Assembly: GCA_030142905.1 (NCBI GenBank)
Contig: JASJOG010000029.1
Location: 596,501-660,500, forward strand
Length of the DNA: 64,000 nucleotides
Direction of reading: 5' to 3'
Source of the DNA: Heliopora coerulea
Taxonomy: Eukaryota > Cnidaria > Anthozoa > Scleralcyonacea > Helioporidae
A program made the translations under genes and the position numbers. The notes beneath the pieces were generated by a model that did no database searches, was not told the origin of the DNA, and worked only from the letters and a program-made list of their open reading frames with translations. Below are positions 37,301 through 48,559 of the stretch, one piece after another (the first letter of the stretch is position 1; the number at the start of each line of letters is the position of its first letter).

Positions 37301-40300
37301 AAATTGTGGGTGCACACTCTACATGTACTTGCACCCAAATATACGTCCGCCGTTGAATATTTCCAGAAACATTCCATGCAATGAGACATTCAAAACTAAC
37401 AACGCGTCCTGAACGATAAAAAAATTTTCGAAACATGTTGCTGTGCACGAGTTTTCCCCGCCAGTTGAATGTGCAGGAGAATGGACATTCTTATACCCAA
37501 ACTCAAACTGGGCCTGGACCTAAACCTTCCTAGTTTCACTTCTAGGCATGCACTGATTACAATTTTATCGGCCACCAAATTTGCAAGTTTTAACACTAGA
37601 GAAAGGGTTCCACGAGGAGTAATTTAACCCCATTTGAAAAGGCAGGCTCGAAAAGTGCTCGCGCTGACTTTGATAATTAATCGCTAAAAGTACTTTCGGT
37701 TCACCTCCAAAATTTTATATTAGAAAGAATTTGCAGGTAGTTGTTCGCAAAAGAACGATAGAACAATTGTTTTTCCCAAATTAACCTTAGAAAGTGACAT
37801 TTCAGATTTGCCGAATACTTGAACACTTCAAAATTATGAAGTTATAACTAAGTCACTACATAAAACGACGACATAATTGAAAGTGTTTATATTACGTTCT
37901 GTACCCTAGCACTTGCCAATTATATTTCAGTAAAGCCATATAATGAACTGTTTATTCGTCTCGCTTGTTCAGTCCGTATTTAAAAACATCGGTCCAATAT
38001 TTTACTTGTACAGACCTCAAGCTCGGTCAATAAGTAGTAAATATTTTCCTGAATACCGGATATCGTTACATAGTTACGTTTTAATGGCTACCATACATCG
38101 ATATCCAGATCTGGTACATTTCTAGTCACTGGTGCAACAACTATGGACACGAATGAATCAAAATGACAACCCAATTACTTGCCAGCAAAATCGAAATTCC
38201 CACTATAAAAAGATTAAGTTTTTGTCAAACTCACGATACAAAATTACTTACGGTTTTCTTCTGTGGATCAGCTCCAAGAACCGCTAGAATAACAGGAGGA
38301 AGTTTTTTGTCAGGGAAATTTGGGTCCATACCAATGTCTTTTTTAACAACTTCCATTCCAAGCTCATCTTCCATTCTCTAGATTTTTATACAAGAACTGA
38401 ACATTAAAATAGAATTCAAATTTGCGTTTCATAATATTTATACACAAACATACGTACTCACATTTTGATGTATTATATTCAAGTAAAATTTGACATGTAA
38501 AATCGGTCACAAGAAATAGGGTCGATATTTAGTGAAAGTAAATTTTTGAGTGTCAAAATTACATAAGAATACAATTCTTGACTTTCTACTGGGAATGGAG
38601 CCCACGACCCTGCGAATCTAGTGCAGCGTTCTGGCAATTAAGTTCAAAGGCCATTGCTGAGAGCAAGGTTACGTGCTCTGTATTTACAGAGGTAACACGA
38701 TGAAATCAAGGGTATATTCAAGAAATATCTGGAATGTAGGATTATCACATGAAATGGGATCTACAGTACGTGAGAAGCAGATTTTTGAGTGTCAGAATCA
38801 TACTGTATATCTTGAGACCTAAGGGCTACCAGATGCAAAAAATCCAACTCTTAATTAGGCCTTCGCCTGAAAATCGAGAACGCGAATCTAGGAGAAATGG
38901 TCTGCCAACTGAGCAGCGACAGCGGTTGCCCAGCAGTGCGATACTGCGAATCTAGAACAATGCTCTCGGCGAAGGACTTCACAGCTCAATTAGCTGAGTT
39001 GCAAAGAGCAAAGAGTATTGAGCTAGATTCGCAAGGCCACGATTTCGATTCCCAGCCACAGTTCCAAGAACTGCATTTTCGCAGCTCGTCCCTGTTGTGT
39101 CCTAAATTTTATAATTCTGACACTGGAAAATTTACTTTCATTAATATGGATCTCACTAGATATACACATACTATTCACAGAAAAACTGATACAGAAAAAG
39201 ACGAATGAAAACGGAGACAAACAGACAGAGACAGGGAAAATAGACATGAACAAAACAGGCAGATGTACAGACAGACAGACACAGATCGTCAAAGAGACAA
39301 ATCGAAAGAAAGACAGACTGACGGAGAAAGACTAAATAGACTGACACATAGACACGGTAGACATACATCAAACTAGAAAAGCAGACTTTCATCCAATGCT
39401 AGAGTGAATTGTACGTATTTTTATACTTTCAACTCCATGAAGAATCCGAGTAGCTGTTATACGCTGCCTACAACGCTTATCTCAACAACATGTTTTCAAT
39501 GGCAATTTTACAGCCTTTAAAGTACCTGTGAAACGTTAAAGTTTGTCATGTAACTCATTATTTTCATGGTAAATACTAAGATTTACTCAGTCGGTAAACA
39601 ATATACCGTTCAGTATATGTCCAAACAACATTTCAAACACACATACAGTTACATATCCAATTACATCATTCCACAAAGAAAAATATGTTCTTAAATACCA
39701 GCTCACCTTCGCCACCGTTTCAATCATTTGAACAACAGATTCTCGGTCATCACGTGATGATGAAACACTCTTTATTTCAACAGCATTCCTTAACCCTTCC
39801 ACAAAATTTCCCTAGAATGTTAAATGAATGCAATGCAAGAAGTGTTTAATTTACCACAGGGTGAACTGCACGCAGTACCTACTTGCCCGAAATGGCTCAA
39901 CTGTGTAACTGGGTCATAAGTGAGCCTTTATTTGTATGATCGAGCATATTTCTTAGCAGCCAGGTAAAAAAAAAAAAAAAAAAAAATAGTTTTACGCTAC
40001 TCTGGCATGAAACGTTCCAAACGTAACTTGAAAAGTTACTGCTCAGGACTTGAGAGTAACTTGAAAACTTTTCAAGACGTTGGAAGCGAGTCAGCTCCCC
40101 TAGTACGGTTGTCCCTTTTTGCCGAGATCTCGCCTTCCTGTGAAATCCTTTGTAAAACTTGTTTTCGTTTACATGAGAGGAGGATCAGCCCTCCTAAGCA
40201 AGATCATGCTATTGACTACCCGAAATCTCGCCTAGGAGGGCCGGAAATTTCCCATAAAAACACACCAAAAATGGCCCTCCTATAGAGCATGCGTGCTAGA

Positions 40301-43300
40301 TCCAGCCCTGCTAGAAGGGCCAGAGAATTCTCATGTAAAAGCGAGGTGAAATCCAGCCCTCCTACTTGGGCTAGCCCTACCAAGAGGGCTGGCTCACCTC
40401 CATATAAACACCTCTCAAGACAGTAGCATCACGCAATGTTTGACTCTGTATAATAAAGGTTTACGTGTGCAGTGGTTCGAATTAACAGAAAGTTAATGTC
40501 GAATCGCACAGTAATTTCTTATTCCGTTGTTCAACCGAACTAATAATTGCTATTGTGTACTTTCAGAAAATAGTCTCTTTCTGGATGTGAAATACCTTCA
40601 AAAATGCGAGCCAGCAAAATAACGCAGCCTGGTTTACCTATACAAAGCATGCAGAGCACACAATGTCTTTTTCAGAGTTCAGCACATGTTCCTACCACGG
40701 TTTCTGAGCAGCACTTATCTGCCCACTTCCGGCTGCATAAATGCTAATGTCGAGAGTGCTTTGGCTCGCATTCTTCATTGAAATGTGCTTTTCCCTAGCT
40801 TTCCTATTAATAAAACAAATTTACTAGCTTCCTTTCATGCTGTAACTCAAAAGTAGATTTTTGTTGATTCTCACGAACACCGAAGATATAACGGAAAAAC
40901 AATTAAACAATATAACAGCAACAACAAGGTTTTGTTATTAAAATGCCATTTTGCAACATGTTTGTAAAAACCACCGTTCTACCAGGCAACTGGTTAAAAA
41001 TAAGCTGAATGACACCAAGTATGGTGACGCTAATTAATTTCCTTGCGTCAAAGGTATGGGTATAATTATTGAAATTACTTCTTGACGTGATGATTCTTAA
41101 AAAAGAAATAGTTAATTACAATGGTTCGAAGTTATAAGTAAGAACAACGGTGAAGTTGAGCACCAACAGAATCTATTTCCGAGAACCTTTTATTGGAATC
41201 TACTGATCGATAACCCCGAGAAAACGACGCACCATTTTCACAAACTATTGCAAGAACGTTGATGTTAAACGTGTTTTAATGACCTTTAAGTTAATTAACA
41301 TTTTCAGCGACGATGGTAGTGTTCCAATTCCCCTGAGGTCTCTTCATTTATCTATTCGACTCCGAGATGCCGCTTGGCAGCATACGTGAGCAGATTCAAA
41401 CGCTCACGCACATTTCAAGTATTCCGACATTTATTGCGTTTACAAACGACCAGGCTCCTTTGTCGGTGAATAGATGACCAGGTAGTTTTGTTGTTCGCAT
41501 CAGTGTTTACCAGCTACAGTGGTGGCGTGGTCCACTGACACATTTTCCGCTGGGCCCCAAGATTTTCTAGCTTGTGGGTTCCAATGATTCGTAGGCAGTA
41601 AGACTTTAAGGAAAGTGTTATGTCGGGTGCAAAAGCAGTATAAACGTGACGTTTTGTGTAGGGTTATGAAAATACAAATCTAAAACTCCCCTAGGCCCTG
41701 CATCATTTATGTTTTTAAATGTTCGTAGAACGTTCGTCAAGCTCGAATTAGTTCAGAAAAACGATTCCTGACCACCAGACGGGGATCAAACCCGCAAACT
41801 TCTGATGACCCGCTCACCGGTGAGACGCTCTCACCATTGAGATACCAGGACTCAGATGGCGAGATACGTAGGGTGCGAATTCCACATATGTGTTGTCTAT
41901 GTGCCAGCAACGATATGTTGATAATTCTATTGAAGAAGATTGATATCAGAAATGTGGGAGCTTGGATGTATACATAAAAGTTTGTAGGACGTTCGTCAAG
42001 CTCAGCGAACGTCCTACGAAAATTTATGTATACATCGAAGCTCCCACATTTCTGATATCATTTATATTTCATTATTGACGCATGTCAGTATGGACACATT
42101 TCATGATGTTAGTTGTTTCTTCTAACTTTTTACCTTAATGAATTTAAGGTTTTAGCATCTACAATTCACATCGGATTTTTATTTGCAGCAGTCTCCCCCA
42201 CATCTCGCCTTACATCCCCAGCTAAAAGTGGGCCCTTGAGATATCGTTTCTCGGCCCCTATTTGAGATCAACACCACCACAGACCAACTATAATGATTTC
42301 TAACACAACATGTTACCAAAACAAATTTTGTCAAATATCGTTCACAAACGGCATGTTTCACGTAATGATTTTTTGTAGTCATCAGTGGCACTAACTCTTT
42401 CCCGGCAGAATCAGTATTCTATAATAGTTTTACTCTGGCTAACCCAAGACGATTTTAGTCGTCAAGGGGAGATATTCTGCCTAGGAATCGTTAATAGCTA
42501 TTTTAAGCCAGCAGAACTGCAACTCATTTATTTTAGTAATAACACAATGTAACATCCATCACGCAACTTGTCTTGTGATGATTAGACTCGTCATCCAATA
42601 AAATTAACATTCAAACCGCTAATGTCCTCGGTCGTCTAACAGATGAGTTGCAAAAACCATTGCTTCTGCTGCTACTTATATGGTCTCTAACCTCCACACT
42701 AAGCAAGCTGCAAAACTTGTAGCAAAAACTATTCACTGAAACGCTACATTATTCGTCGAGTGAAGATGTAACAGTAGCTCAATCCATGATGTGGGACAAT
42801 GGTAGCATTTGAAACCAATGGTCGGATAAAATTTTCTTCCTCCAAAGAAAATATTTCATTTTTTCAAAAAATCTGTGTTTCTTTTGGAATGTTTCTGCCA
42901 GGAAATGCATTTAGGAGAATTTTCAAGGTAAAATCAGATGAAACTCTCCCACAAGGTTGCTCCAAGATTTCTTAAGGCTTCTTGCAGAACTATCATGGAA
43001 TCATGCAACCAATGGCAGATTCTCCTTATACATCTGCTGAATACAACTACCAGTCCGAGAATGCCTTTAAAAATATTGTTTATGATGTTAATCTAATTAA
43101 TTGTCTTTCCATTCATTTTAGGAATTTACAGTATGTATGAGAATGAAGTGTTCTGGTAGTAGTATTCAGTTGACGTAATAAGGGGAACTGGCCATTTGAA
43201 GGAGTTCACTTTCAAAGCTACTTAGTCAGTACTACTTAATATTACTATTTTATAAGTGTCAAGATCTTCTTTCAATTTTCCATGAGATACAGTACCAGGT

Positions 43301-45547
43301 TTTCAGATAATTAGCTTATCATAACAGTATTTTTCGCAAGTTACAATATTAGAGACATAAAAATAATATAGGCCATCCTGGGATTTCACAAAGTGTGCTA
43401 ACCCTCACAAAAATAAACATGCACTCTGAGGACTACATTTGAATTCTTTGCACAGTTAGCCCTGTCTGGTTAGTATTCATTGGTTTAAGTGACAAAAATT
43501 GCTACAACCTCTCTTCATATTCACACAGCATTATATTGACAATGGTATCTCAGTCGTAGTACAAAGAACTGTCACCACAAGTAATAATTATATTATAATG
43601 TAAATGTTAGTGAAAATCTAATCCTTAGAAAATGTTTCCAAACCCTGGATGGTATGGATAAGGATTGTATGTACTATCTATACAGTATTTATGTTCATAG
43701 AAAAAAAAAAAGAAAAAATATAGAAAAGTGTAAATTTATAATCTTTGCTGATAAGCATCTCAGTTTCTGCAGCTCCATGTTTGGAGCATCACATCTGACT
43801 AACAGTCCTGGTTTGATCCCTGTTGACAGCTAAGAAATATTTCTGAGGGTATGAACCTAACAAACATTTGTATATTGTCTGGCATAACTCCCAGTTTGCA
43901 TATATGACATTGAATCATGCAATTCAAGCATTAATGCACAACATCAATAACAATGACCCATTATGATCATAATTGTTTTGTGTGGACATAATCTGAGAAA
44001 CCAAAGACAGTTAGTATAATATCAATAACTAATTACTAGTCTTGGATAATTGACAGAAGGTAATGTATTTGGATGTTTATGGTAACAAAAATCAGAAACA
44101 AGAATTTTCATTTTAGAGTAATTTTTTTCCACTGATTTGTCCATACAGTACATAATTTGCATCAAATTTCATTTTCTCAGAAATATGAGTCAGCAGCCCC
44201 ATTCTGTTTTTAATTAAATGCAGTTAGTTTCACTTTCAAAACTTAAATGTCCTTTAATAGGAATGACAAGATTACTGATTTTCTTTATGTCCATTAATTA
44301 GCTTGAAAATCCAAGTACTAGGAAGCATTATTTCACAATTTTACAACATTAAAATGTCAAATAATGCCTAAAATATAATTTTACTGTAACATAACAATCT
44401 ACTGCCCCTAAAACCAACTGACTGTTCCAGTGATGCATTGTTGATACCGTGTGATAACAGTGCACTGCCAGTTACACTTCTTCTACGACCAATTTGTTGC
44501 TAAGGAAATTAGATCCAATTCAATCTTGTTAGAACCCTTGTGCTTAAATATATGGAATTGACTCAAAGGCACTTATGCTCTGTTATTCCATTTCTTTACA
44601 GTGTGTTGATTTTAAATCATTGACAATGAGTTTAATGAATCTGGAATTTAGAATTGGGTAACATCAAATTTGGTGATCTGTTAGCAAATTTTAAACCTTC
44701 TGCAGCTCCATTATTAAGTACTTTGAAATTTAACACACTTTAGAAGAAAAGAGTGAAGAATATTAATCATTTTAGTCCTCTCTGAACATTTGTCTTCCAA
44801 AATAAAGGATTTGACGAGTTTTCACAAATCACACTCAAGCCATTGCATGTTAATTTAGATTTTATCTTGGTAAGTATATTAACCTTAAAGTTTTTACGTA
44901 TAACACTTTGGAAACGATTTTTATTTGAGAAGGAAAGTTGCATACCGTAAGAGTTTTTCAGCTTTCTTCTGAACAAACATGAAAATACATAACGCCTGTG
45001 GTGTTTTTTGCACGGTCTCCAACTTCCATTAGGGATTTCCAGCTGATCATTTATCACCCAACCCATCTCGTGACATTAATCACACACACTACTTTCAAGA
45101 AGCAATCCCGCTCTCTCGGGTCCAATGCTAGAGATAACGCATACGCTGCGGTAAATCAAACGTCTTCTTATTATAAATATAAACATATACTTTGTCTTCC
45201 AATTATATGTATTACCTAACAACTGATTACGGATATGGCAGGTCTTACAAAGTCTACTAGACAATTATCGAAAGCAAAGCATCGTTACAAGCCTCATTAT
45301 CATTTACATGGAATAATTGCACAAATCACATACCATGTTTTCGTCGATGTAGCTGTCATAGAAAGAGAGAAATCAGGTACTGAATTAAAGAACTATAAAA
45401 GTCAAACCTCTCAAACTGACGAAATTGAAAGTAAATCAGGATGTTTACAAACACAAGACCTTCGTAAAATAAGTTGAATATCTCGGTTGCTAAATTCAAA
45501 CAATACCTAACTTACTTGTTGACTTTGGTAAGCGAAACAGAGGCCAT
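16343..45547 (-). CDS. CNDP2: Cytosolic non-specific dipeptidase (M20A metallopeptidase), complete, 17 exons
   Basis: Minus-strand exons: 45547-45516, 45352-45334, 39811-39707, 38377-38252, 36874-36833, 36435-36355, 35700-35626, 34276-34196, 30146-30073, 28679-28605, 25217-25073, 22607-22508, 21769-21717, 19769-19651, 19329-19241, 18042-17876, 16414-16343. All have GT/AG borders and compatible phases. The total is 1455 nt or 484 residues (human CNDP2 has 475). Exon 2 is a 19-nt microexon. Zinc/manganese-site residues are all present: H100 and D102 (YGHLDVQP), D133 (GRGSTDDK), E167/E168 (EGMEESGS), D196 (ISDNYW) and H447 (DDGAHSQNE). The dimer-face DLHSG and RRWRYPSL motifs are also present. 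The enzyme hydrolyses dipeptides such as Cys-Gly in the cytosol. The start is set by alignment of VNNYIDENM with human FKYIDENQ. The first two exons lie inside the large duplication, and a second intact pair exists at 57.3-57.5 kb. The long introns are full of transposons. Confidence 0.96.
18680..18930. mobile_element. Palindromic MITE with CAACATTGTTGAA repeats
   Basis: The ends CCCTGGTCAAACGAAT and ATTCGTTTGGCCAGGG are inverted repeats. The interior carries several short CAACAT/ATGTTG palindromes. In CNDP2 intron 15. Confidence 0.75.
19949..20244. mobile_element. MITE with GGGGCGGAT terminal repeats
   Basis: The left end GGGGCGGATCC and the right end ATCCGCCCC are inverted; about 296 bp, without coding capacity, in CNDP2 intron 13. 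The end sequence resembles common GGGGCGGAT-type MITEs. Superfamily not certain. Confidence 0.7.
23400..24355. mobile_element. Foldback element with nested palindromes
   Basis: The arms at about 23400-23740 and 24035-24345 are inverted copies; for example AAATAGAAAAT...CTGTG is matched by CACAG...TTTCTATTTATT. Each arm is itself palindromic around GAATGACGTCATTTCAACC and GGTTGAAATGACGTCATTC-like words. It lies in CNDP2 intron 11, with no coding capacity. Confidence 0.8.
24500..24680. repeat. Inverted repeat around GACCGAGGTC
   Basis: ATCAATAATTATCCACACCGAGGTCAATG-type sequence on the left is mirrored by CATTGACCGAGGTCTGGATAATTC on the right, and ATTATT words flank both. A short MITE-like palindrome in CNDP2 intron 11. 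Confidence 0.6.
25536..25735. mobile_element. MITE (CATTTACACGAT-ended family)
   Basis: The left end AGGACCTATTTACATG and the right end CGTGTAAATGGTTCCT are inverted, and the subterminal GTCGTATACGATTG is mirrored by CGATCGTATGCAAC. Best-preserved of three family members. CNDP2 intron 10. Confidence 0.7.
25888..25918 (-). ncRNA. Hammerhead ribozyme-like core, conserved boxes intact
   Basis: On the minus strand CTGATGA (25918-25912) is followed by a six-bp stem with one mismatch (GTGGCG-AGA-CGCAAC), then GAAACGTTAG. This is the full CUGAUGA - stem II - GAAA arrangement typical of hammerheads in Penelope-like elements. Whether stems I and III form, perhaps only as a dimer, cannot be settled by eye. 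Confidence 0.6.
25951..25980 (+). ncRNA. Hammerhead-like core with mutated box
   Basis: CTAATGA replaces CTGATGA. Stem II (ATTGCG-AGA-CGCAAC) repairs the mismatch of its inverted partner, and GAAACG is intact. The G-to-A change should abolish activity. Confidence 0.5.
26119..26935 (-). repeat. Tandem array of about 12 tRNA-like units, period about 67 bp
   Basis: On plus, each unit reads roughly CAAGGTTGAGACCAACCCA - CGACCTTCAGTATACTA - CTCTGATGTTCTACCAACTGAGCTATAAGGA. Read on minus this resembles a tRNA: TAGCTCAGTTGGTAGA (box A / D arm), a TCAGAGTA..TACTGAAGG anticodon-like arm, and CGTGGGTTGGTCTCAACC (box B / T arm). Units start near 26166, 26233, 26304, 26377, 26443, 26508, 26573, 26640, 26707, 26774 and 26842, all diverged from each other. 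CNDP2 intron 10. Confidence 0.7.
27345..28042. mobile_element. hAT-type non-autonomous transposon with 8-bp target duplication
   Basis: The ends are a 17-bp inverted repeat, TAGGGGTGCACCGGATA. The 8-bp target duplication ATTATCAG flanks both sides (27337-27344 and 28043-28050). Several subterminal copies of TATCCGGCCGGATA lie near both ends. 698 bp, no transposase. CNDP2 intron 10. Target length and end sequence fit the hAT superfamily. Confidence 0.92.
28232..28305 (+). repeat. tRNA-like (SINE-type) sequence
   Basis: CAGCTCAGCTGGCAGAGC (box A) and GGGCTTCGATTCCC (box B) are spaced as in a tRNA, but no full cloverleaf with a paired acceptor is evident. CNDP2 intron 10. Confidence 0.65.
28880..29405. 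mobile_element. Foldback element with arms of about 160 bp
   Basis: The left arm (CCTGATAATGAAGTATTATCAGG..., GAGTCTGCGCAA..., GTGGATTTCCCAGCA...) is repeated inverted on the right, ending ...CCTGATAATATTTCATTATCAG. The outer ends are themselves small palindromes. CNDP2 intron 9. Confidence 0.8.
29640..29755 (+). mobile_element. Short repeat (TAGCCAGAGTAAAAT family)
   Basis: CCCCTTGACGAGCAAAATCGTCTGGC and two copies of an AGACAGAGTAAAATTA / TAGCCAGAGTAAAATTA word, ending GGGTTAA. Same family as 9935-10025. Confidence 0.6.
31069..31490. mobile_element. Foldback element with TTAGGG-like core
   Basis: The arms GCACTAGAACGTAACCACTG (from 31069) and CAGTGGTTACGTTCTAGTGC (to about 31485) are perfect inverted copies. 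Between them, about 31205-31345, TTAGGG/TTAGAG-type repeats run into CTAACC/CTAATT-type repeats, a second nested palindrome. CNDP2 intron 8. Confidence 0.8.
31611..31740. repeat. ATAATT-rich insert between direct copies of CATGTAGAGAAT
   Basis: CATGTAGAGAATA occurs at about 31610 and 31730. Between them is AT-rich repeat DNA ending TCTTCATTTTACGTCTAAG, which matches the terminal sequence of the 871-bp transposon at 59342-60212. Possibly a remnant of that family. Confidence 0.4.
32456..33480. repeat. CAT/CAC-rich minisatellite
   Basis: About five units of 109-137 bp, recognised by CCACTGGTCCACCATACTTAAAATTACCATCAGCC-type cores starting near 32543, 32655, 32792, 32911 and 33020, then degenerate CAT/CAC sequence to about 33480. 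A plus frame of 203 codons is open only because of the repeat (His/Thr/Pro). CNDP2 intron 8. Confidence 0.9.
34535..34700 (+). repeat. Degenerate TTAGGG-like repeats
   Basis: Irregular GGTTAGATTTAGGG, GGATTAGAGTCAGG and GGTTAGGGTCAGG words. Resembles interstitial telomere-like or simple G/T-rich repeat DNA. CNDP2 intron 7. Confidence 0.6.
38580..39080. repeat. Two tRNA-like repeat fragments in opposite orientation
   Basis: At about 38585-38660 (minus) and 38975-39060 (plus) the same word (CTAGATTCGCA - GG - box-B-like GGCTCCATTCCC or TTTCGATTCCC) appears, with a box-A-like part on the plus copy (ACAGCTCAATTAGCTGAG). Degenerate SINE-type copies in CNDP2 intron 3. Confidence 0.5.
39180..39365. 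repeat. GACA-rich low-complexity tract
   Basis: Irregular GACAGACAGA words, purine-rich on plus. CNDP2 intron 3. Confidence 0.8.
40165..40400. repeat. Cluster of GCCCTCCTA / TAGGAGGGC palindromes
   Basis: At least six copies of AGCCCTCCTA-like or GGAGGGC/AGAGGGCT-like words in both orientations, with TTACATGAGAGG and CTCATGTAAAAG as possible outer inverted ends. A MITE-like element in CNDP2 intron 2. Confidence 0.55.
41769..41851 (-). repeat. tRNA-like sequence with enlarged anticodon arm
   Basis: The minus strand starts GTCCTGGTATCTCAATGGTGAGAGC and ends GGGTTTGATCCCCGTCTGGTGG. Compared with its relatives at 53249 and 62569 it has about nine extra bases in the anticodon region. Not a functional tRNA. 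Confidence 0.65.
41935..42065. repeat. Long hairpin, arms about 60 bp
   Basis: TGATATCAGAAATGTGGGAGC...GTAGGACGTTCGTCAAGC pairs with its inverted copy ending at ...CTCCCACATTTCTGATATCA. Duplicated at 53410-53535. The arm sequence GTTCGTCAAGCTC also occurs at about 41733, on the other side of the tRNA-like unit. Confidence 0.85.
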
Positions 45548-45883
45548 TTTGCTCGGACACAGCTGATAAATCCAACTTTTCTGATGTTATTTCGGTTACT
45601 AAAGGTTCCAGACCTGTGCACCTGATTAACCAGTGAATTCTTCCCCCTACAGAGCGGATGTCATGTAGGATCAACGAACCAATAAAATTCGATCTTCAGT
45701 TTTAAATTTCCCGGAGTTCTGATTCTCGAAATAACCCGAACCAGCATTGAAAAACTACAAGAAACTCTCAAACTGGTATGACTAGATTTTAATCCTATTG
45801 ACATTGTATATACATACACACTGACAACTTCCGACTGGGAAATTAGGAAGAAAAGTATTCTTCGAATCTAACCCTTTGATCTA

Positions 45884-46842
45884 GGCTGTGTTTCACTAGG
45901 ACAAGTTTGACTAGTCATGGCGACAAAATGCAAGCTGTTTTCACTGTAGAAATCAAGGGATTGGAAAGGCCGGACAAGTTATACTACATCTTCAGCGGGT
46001 ATAACCATGGTATAACTTGTCCTGATATCTTCAGGAACCAATCACATTTCGCATGGTGACAGATGCACGTCTAAAGACTTATTTTCGTTGTAACAATGAT
46101 CACTGGACGCTCACAGACCGCGCCTTGTGCTTCTAAAATGACGAACGAGTAAAACCAATTATTCGCGATATTCGCTCTATTATTGCCTCTGTTCCCTTTG
46201 ATATCCCAGCGTCAAGGTCAGGACTTGAGAACCTGTTCAATACTATCGACTTATTCCAAATGTAGGCACTGGTGTTCGGTATGAATTCCCTGTGGCTAAT
46301 CGCCAGAGCTCAACAGCCACCCGCTTCTCATTTTCTATTGCTTCAAGGAAAATTGTATTTTGCTTCATAAGCTCGTGGCCAACGAGTCTACAAATGTGGT
46401 GCAAAAATTCTAAAAGTCTAAAATTCGCACGCTACAGATGGTCTTGACAACGAGCAAGTAAAAGCTATTCAAACCAGAACTGAGGTCTTGGATAAATGCT
46501 CATTGCCTTGGGGGGTTGCAATCGGCGGCTGCATTCCGCTGTTGAAATGCCAGCAATGTGATGTTTCTTCACATCCTTCTCATAAACAAAAACATTAAGT
46601 GCAGCCTCTTTAAAAATTGCCTTTTCCTTCGCTAGAAACAGTGTTTATTAAGAGAAGAGAGGCCTTGAAAAGCGCTTCATCTCCCACCACTCTTAAATTT
46701 GAGCGCTGTTGTAATTTGAACCATCTATGACCATATTTTACAGTGAGAACACCGAAGCACTTTTAACTAGTTAAACTCGGTCTGTAAACATACACCTCTA
46801 AAGAATGTTCAAATAGTTAAACGTCCCAGTGAAAACACAGCC
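45884..46842. mobile_element. TIR element unique to copy A
   Basis: The ends GGCTGTGTTTCACTAGGAC and GTCCCAGTGAAAACACAGCC are inverted repeats. The 959 bp have no counterpart in copy B, although copy B differs by some tens of bases at the site, so no clean target duplication can be read. No intact frame; the interior may hold decayed coding sequence. Confidence 0.7.
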
Positions 46843-48559
46843 TTAATGACGTATAGACTGAAGCCCTGAACACGCCCACTGAAGGACTCCATTTCAGGTC
46901 ACGCGAGTAAATACTGAGGAAAGTACATCGTAAGGGAAATAAATTTGGAGGATATACCCAAATGAAATATAACAACAATAAAAAAGTAAAATATAATGAA
47001 AAAAAAAAAGAATTGGGTGGAGCAAAGTGACCAAATAATCATAAACTTAGAACACAAAAGTAAGTAAGAAAAAGTTGAGGTCAATAGTAGGAAAATTTTC
47101 TCATAACTCGAATTTGAATCGAATGAAGAATATAAAACTTGATTCAAAAAATCTGGGATCCAAAGGAATGATAAGCAATGAGACAATACTATCTCGTTTT
47201 CTGTAGACGGTAATTAATTCCAATTTGAACGGCGTTCGCAAGGGAGGTATGGCGTGCGTACGCTCCCACCCCTTCCAGTCACACTCTTGAACTTTGATTT
47301 GATTAGTGCTCAGGAAATTTACTCCTCGCATCCACAGTAGTCGCATCCTCCCCAAGGACCTTTATGCGCTTCTGCTGCGCGGCTTATCGCTCTTCTTGGG
47401 CACAAGGCTTGTAAATTGTTGCACAAAGGGATTCGGTTCAAACGACAGATTAATGGGAAGCGATGGAAACACCATGCGGGGATCGGAGTCGAATTATAAA
47501 TATTATCGCCCAGCAGATATTCTTCTGTTATTGTTTAACTCTGTAGGTTCAGAGTTATTGCACTGTGATGGCTTTAAAATTGGGTATAAGCAAAATTGAT
47601 GGGTATCAACAAAACAGCCCTTATGAGATTATTTTTAATGACACAAATTACGCCAATACCTTTTGAATGTATCCTCCAGCTTGGTATCCGTGTCATTGCC
47701 TTGTAAGGCAATTGCAATTCTCCCTATAACAAGCATTTGGGTCTGGCCCAACGAGTTGCATCTTTCCTCTACCCCCTTTCTTCACCCCCAATATTTACAC
47801 CGTGGGCAGGCCATGAATAAAATTGACCTCAATTTATTCTAGTATTCGATTTGATTTAAAACATGTTTCGTTTACATTTTGCTTTGATTTTGTTCCTAAA
47901 TTATTACAATAACTTTGAGGAGGGAAAGAAAAGTCCCACGTTTTCATTGGAATTCCTTTCGATAAAAGCAAACTCCTGGTCTTGATTTTCTTCAATTGTC
48001 GGTAGACAATTTTAGGTTTATTACATTACTTGACTACTTCAAACAAAGATATCACGTTTGGAAAAGCTTTATCGTAAACTGGTAGATAAAATATCAACTT
48101 AAAATATGTATTATTCAAATTTAATATAAATTGCATGCTAAGTCTACTTAATTCTAAAAGTTGTACAAGTCTTCACCGTATTACTCACCAGTAGTTCAAA
48201 TTCAAACTTTCAAAGAATAATGGGGGGAGAAGGTTTCAAATTTCTGACAGATTTGGTTTCTTAACGGCTAATTAAGTCTCTTAGATGCTCAAATAAAAGT
48301 AAGTGAAGGATTTTTTTAAACAATTTTTAGATTAATTTCCACAAGTGATTTCTGGAATAAAACACTCAGGAAAAGAACGCAATTTTTATTTTCTAATTTC
48401 CTAATCACAAAAATAAGTTCGTTTTCACTTCATTATTACTTAAAAATGTATAAATAATTTCCCATGACTTTAAAATGCACAAGCCTAATTTATCAATTAT
48501 TGGATACTTTATCAAAGTTACAAACTGATAAACAAGTTCTTTCCTGTCGTTACGTTTTG

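Noticed and set aside
45235..45477. 80-codon plus frame starting MAGLTKSTRQ
   Set aside because: Antisense to CNDP2 microexon 2 and intron 1; the frame is disrupted in copy B.
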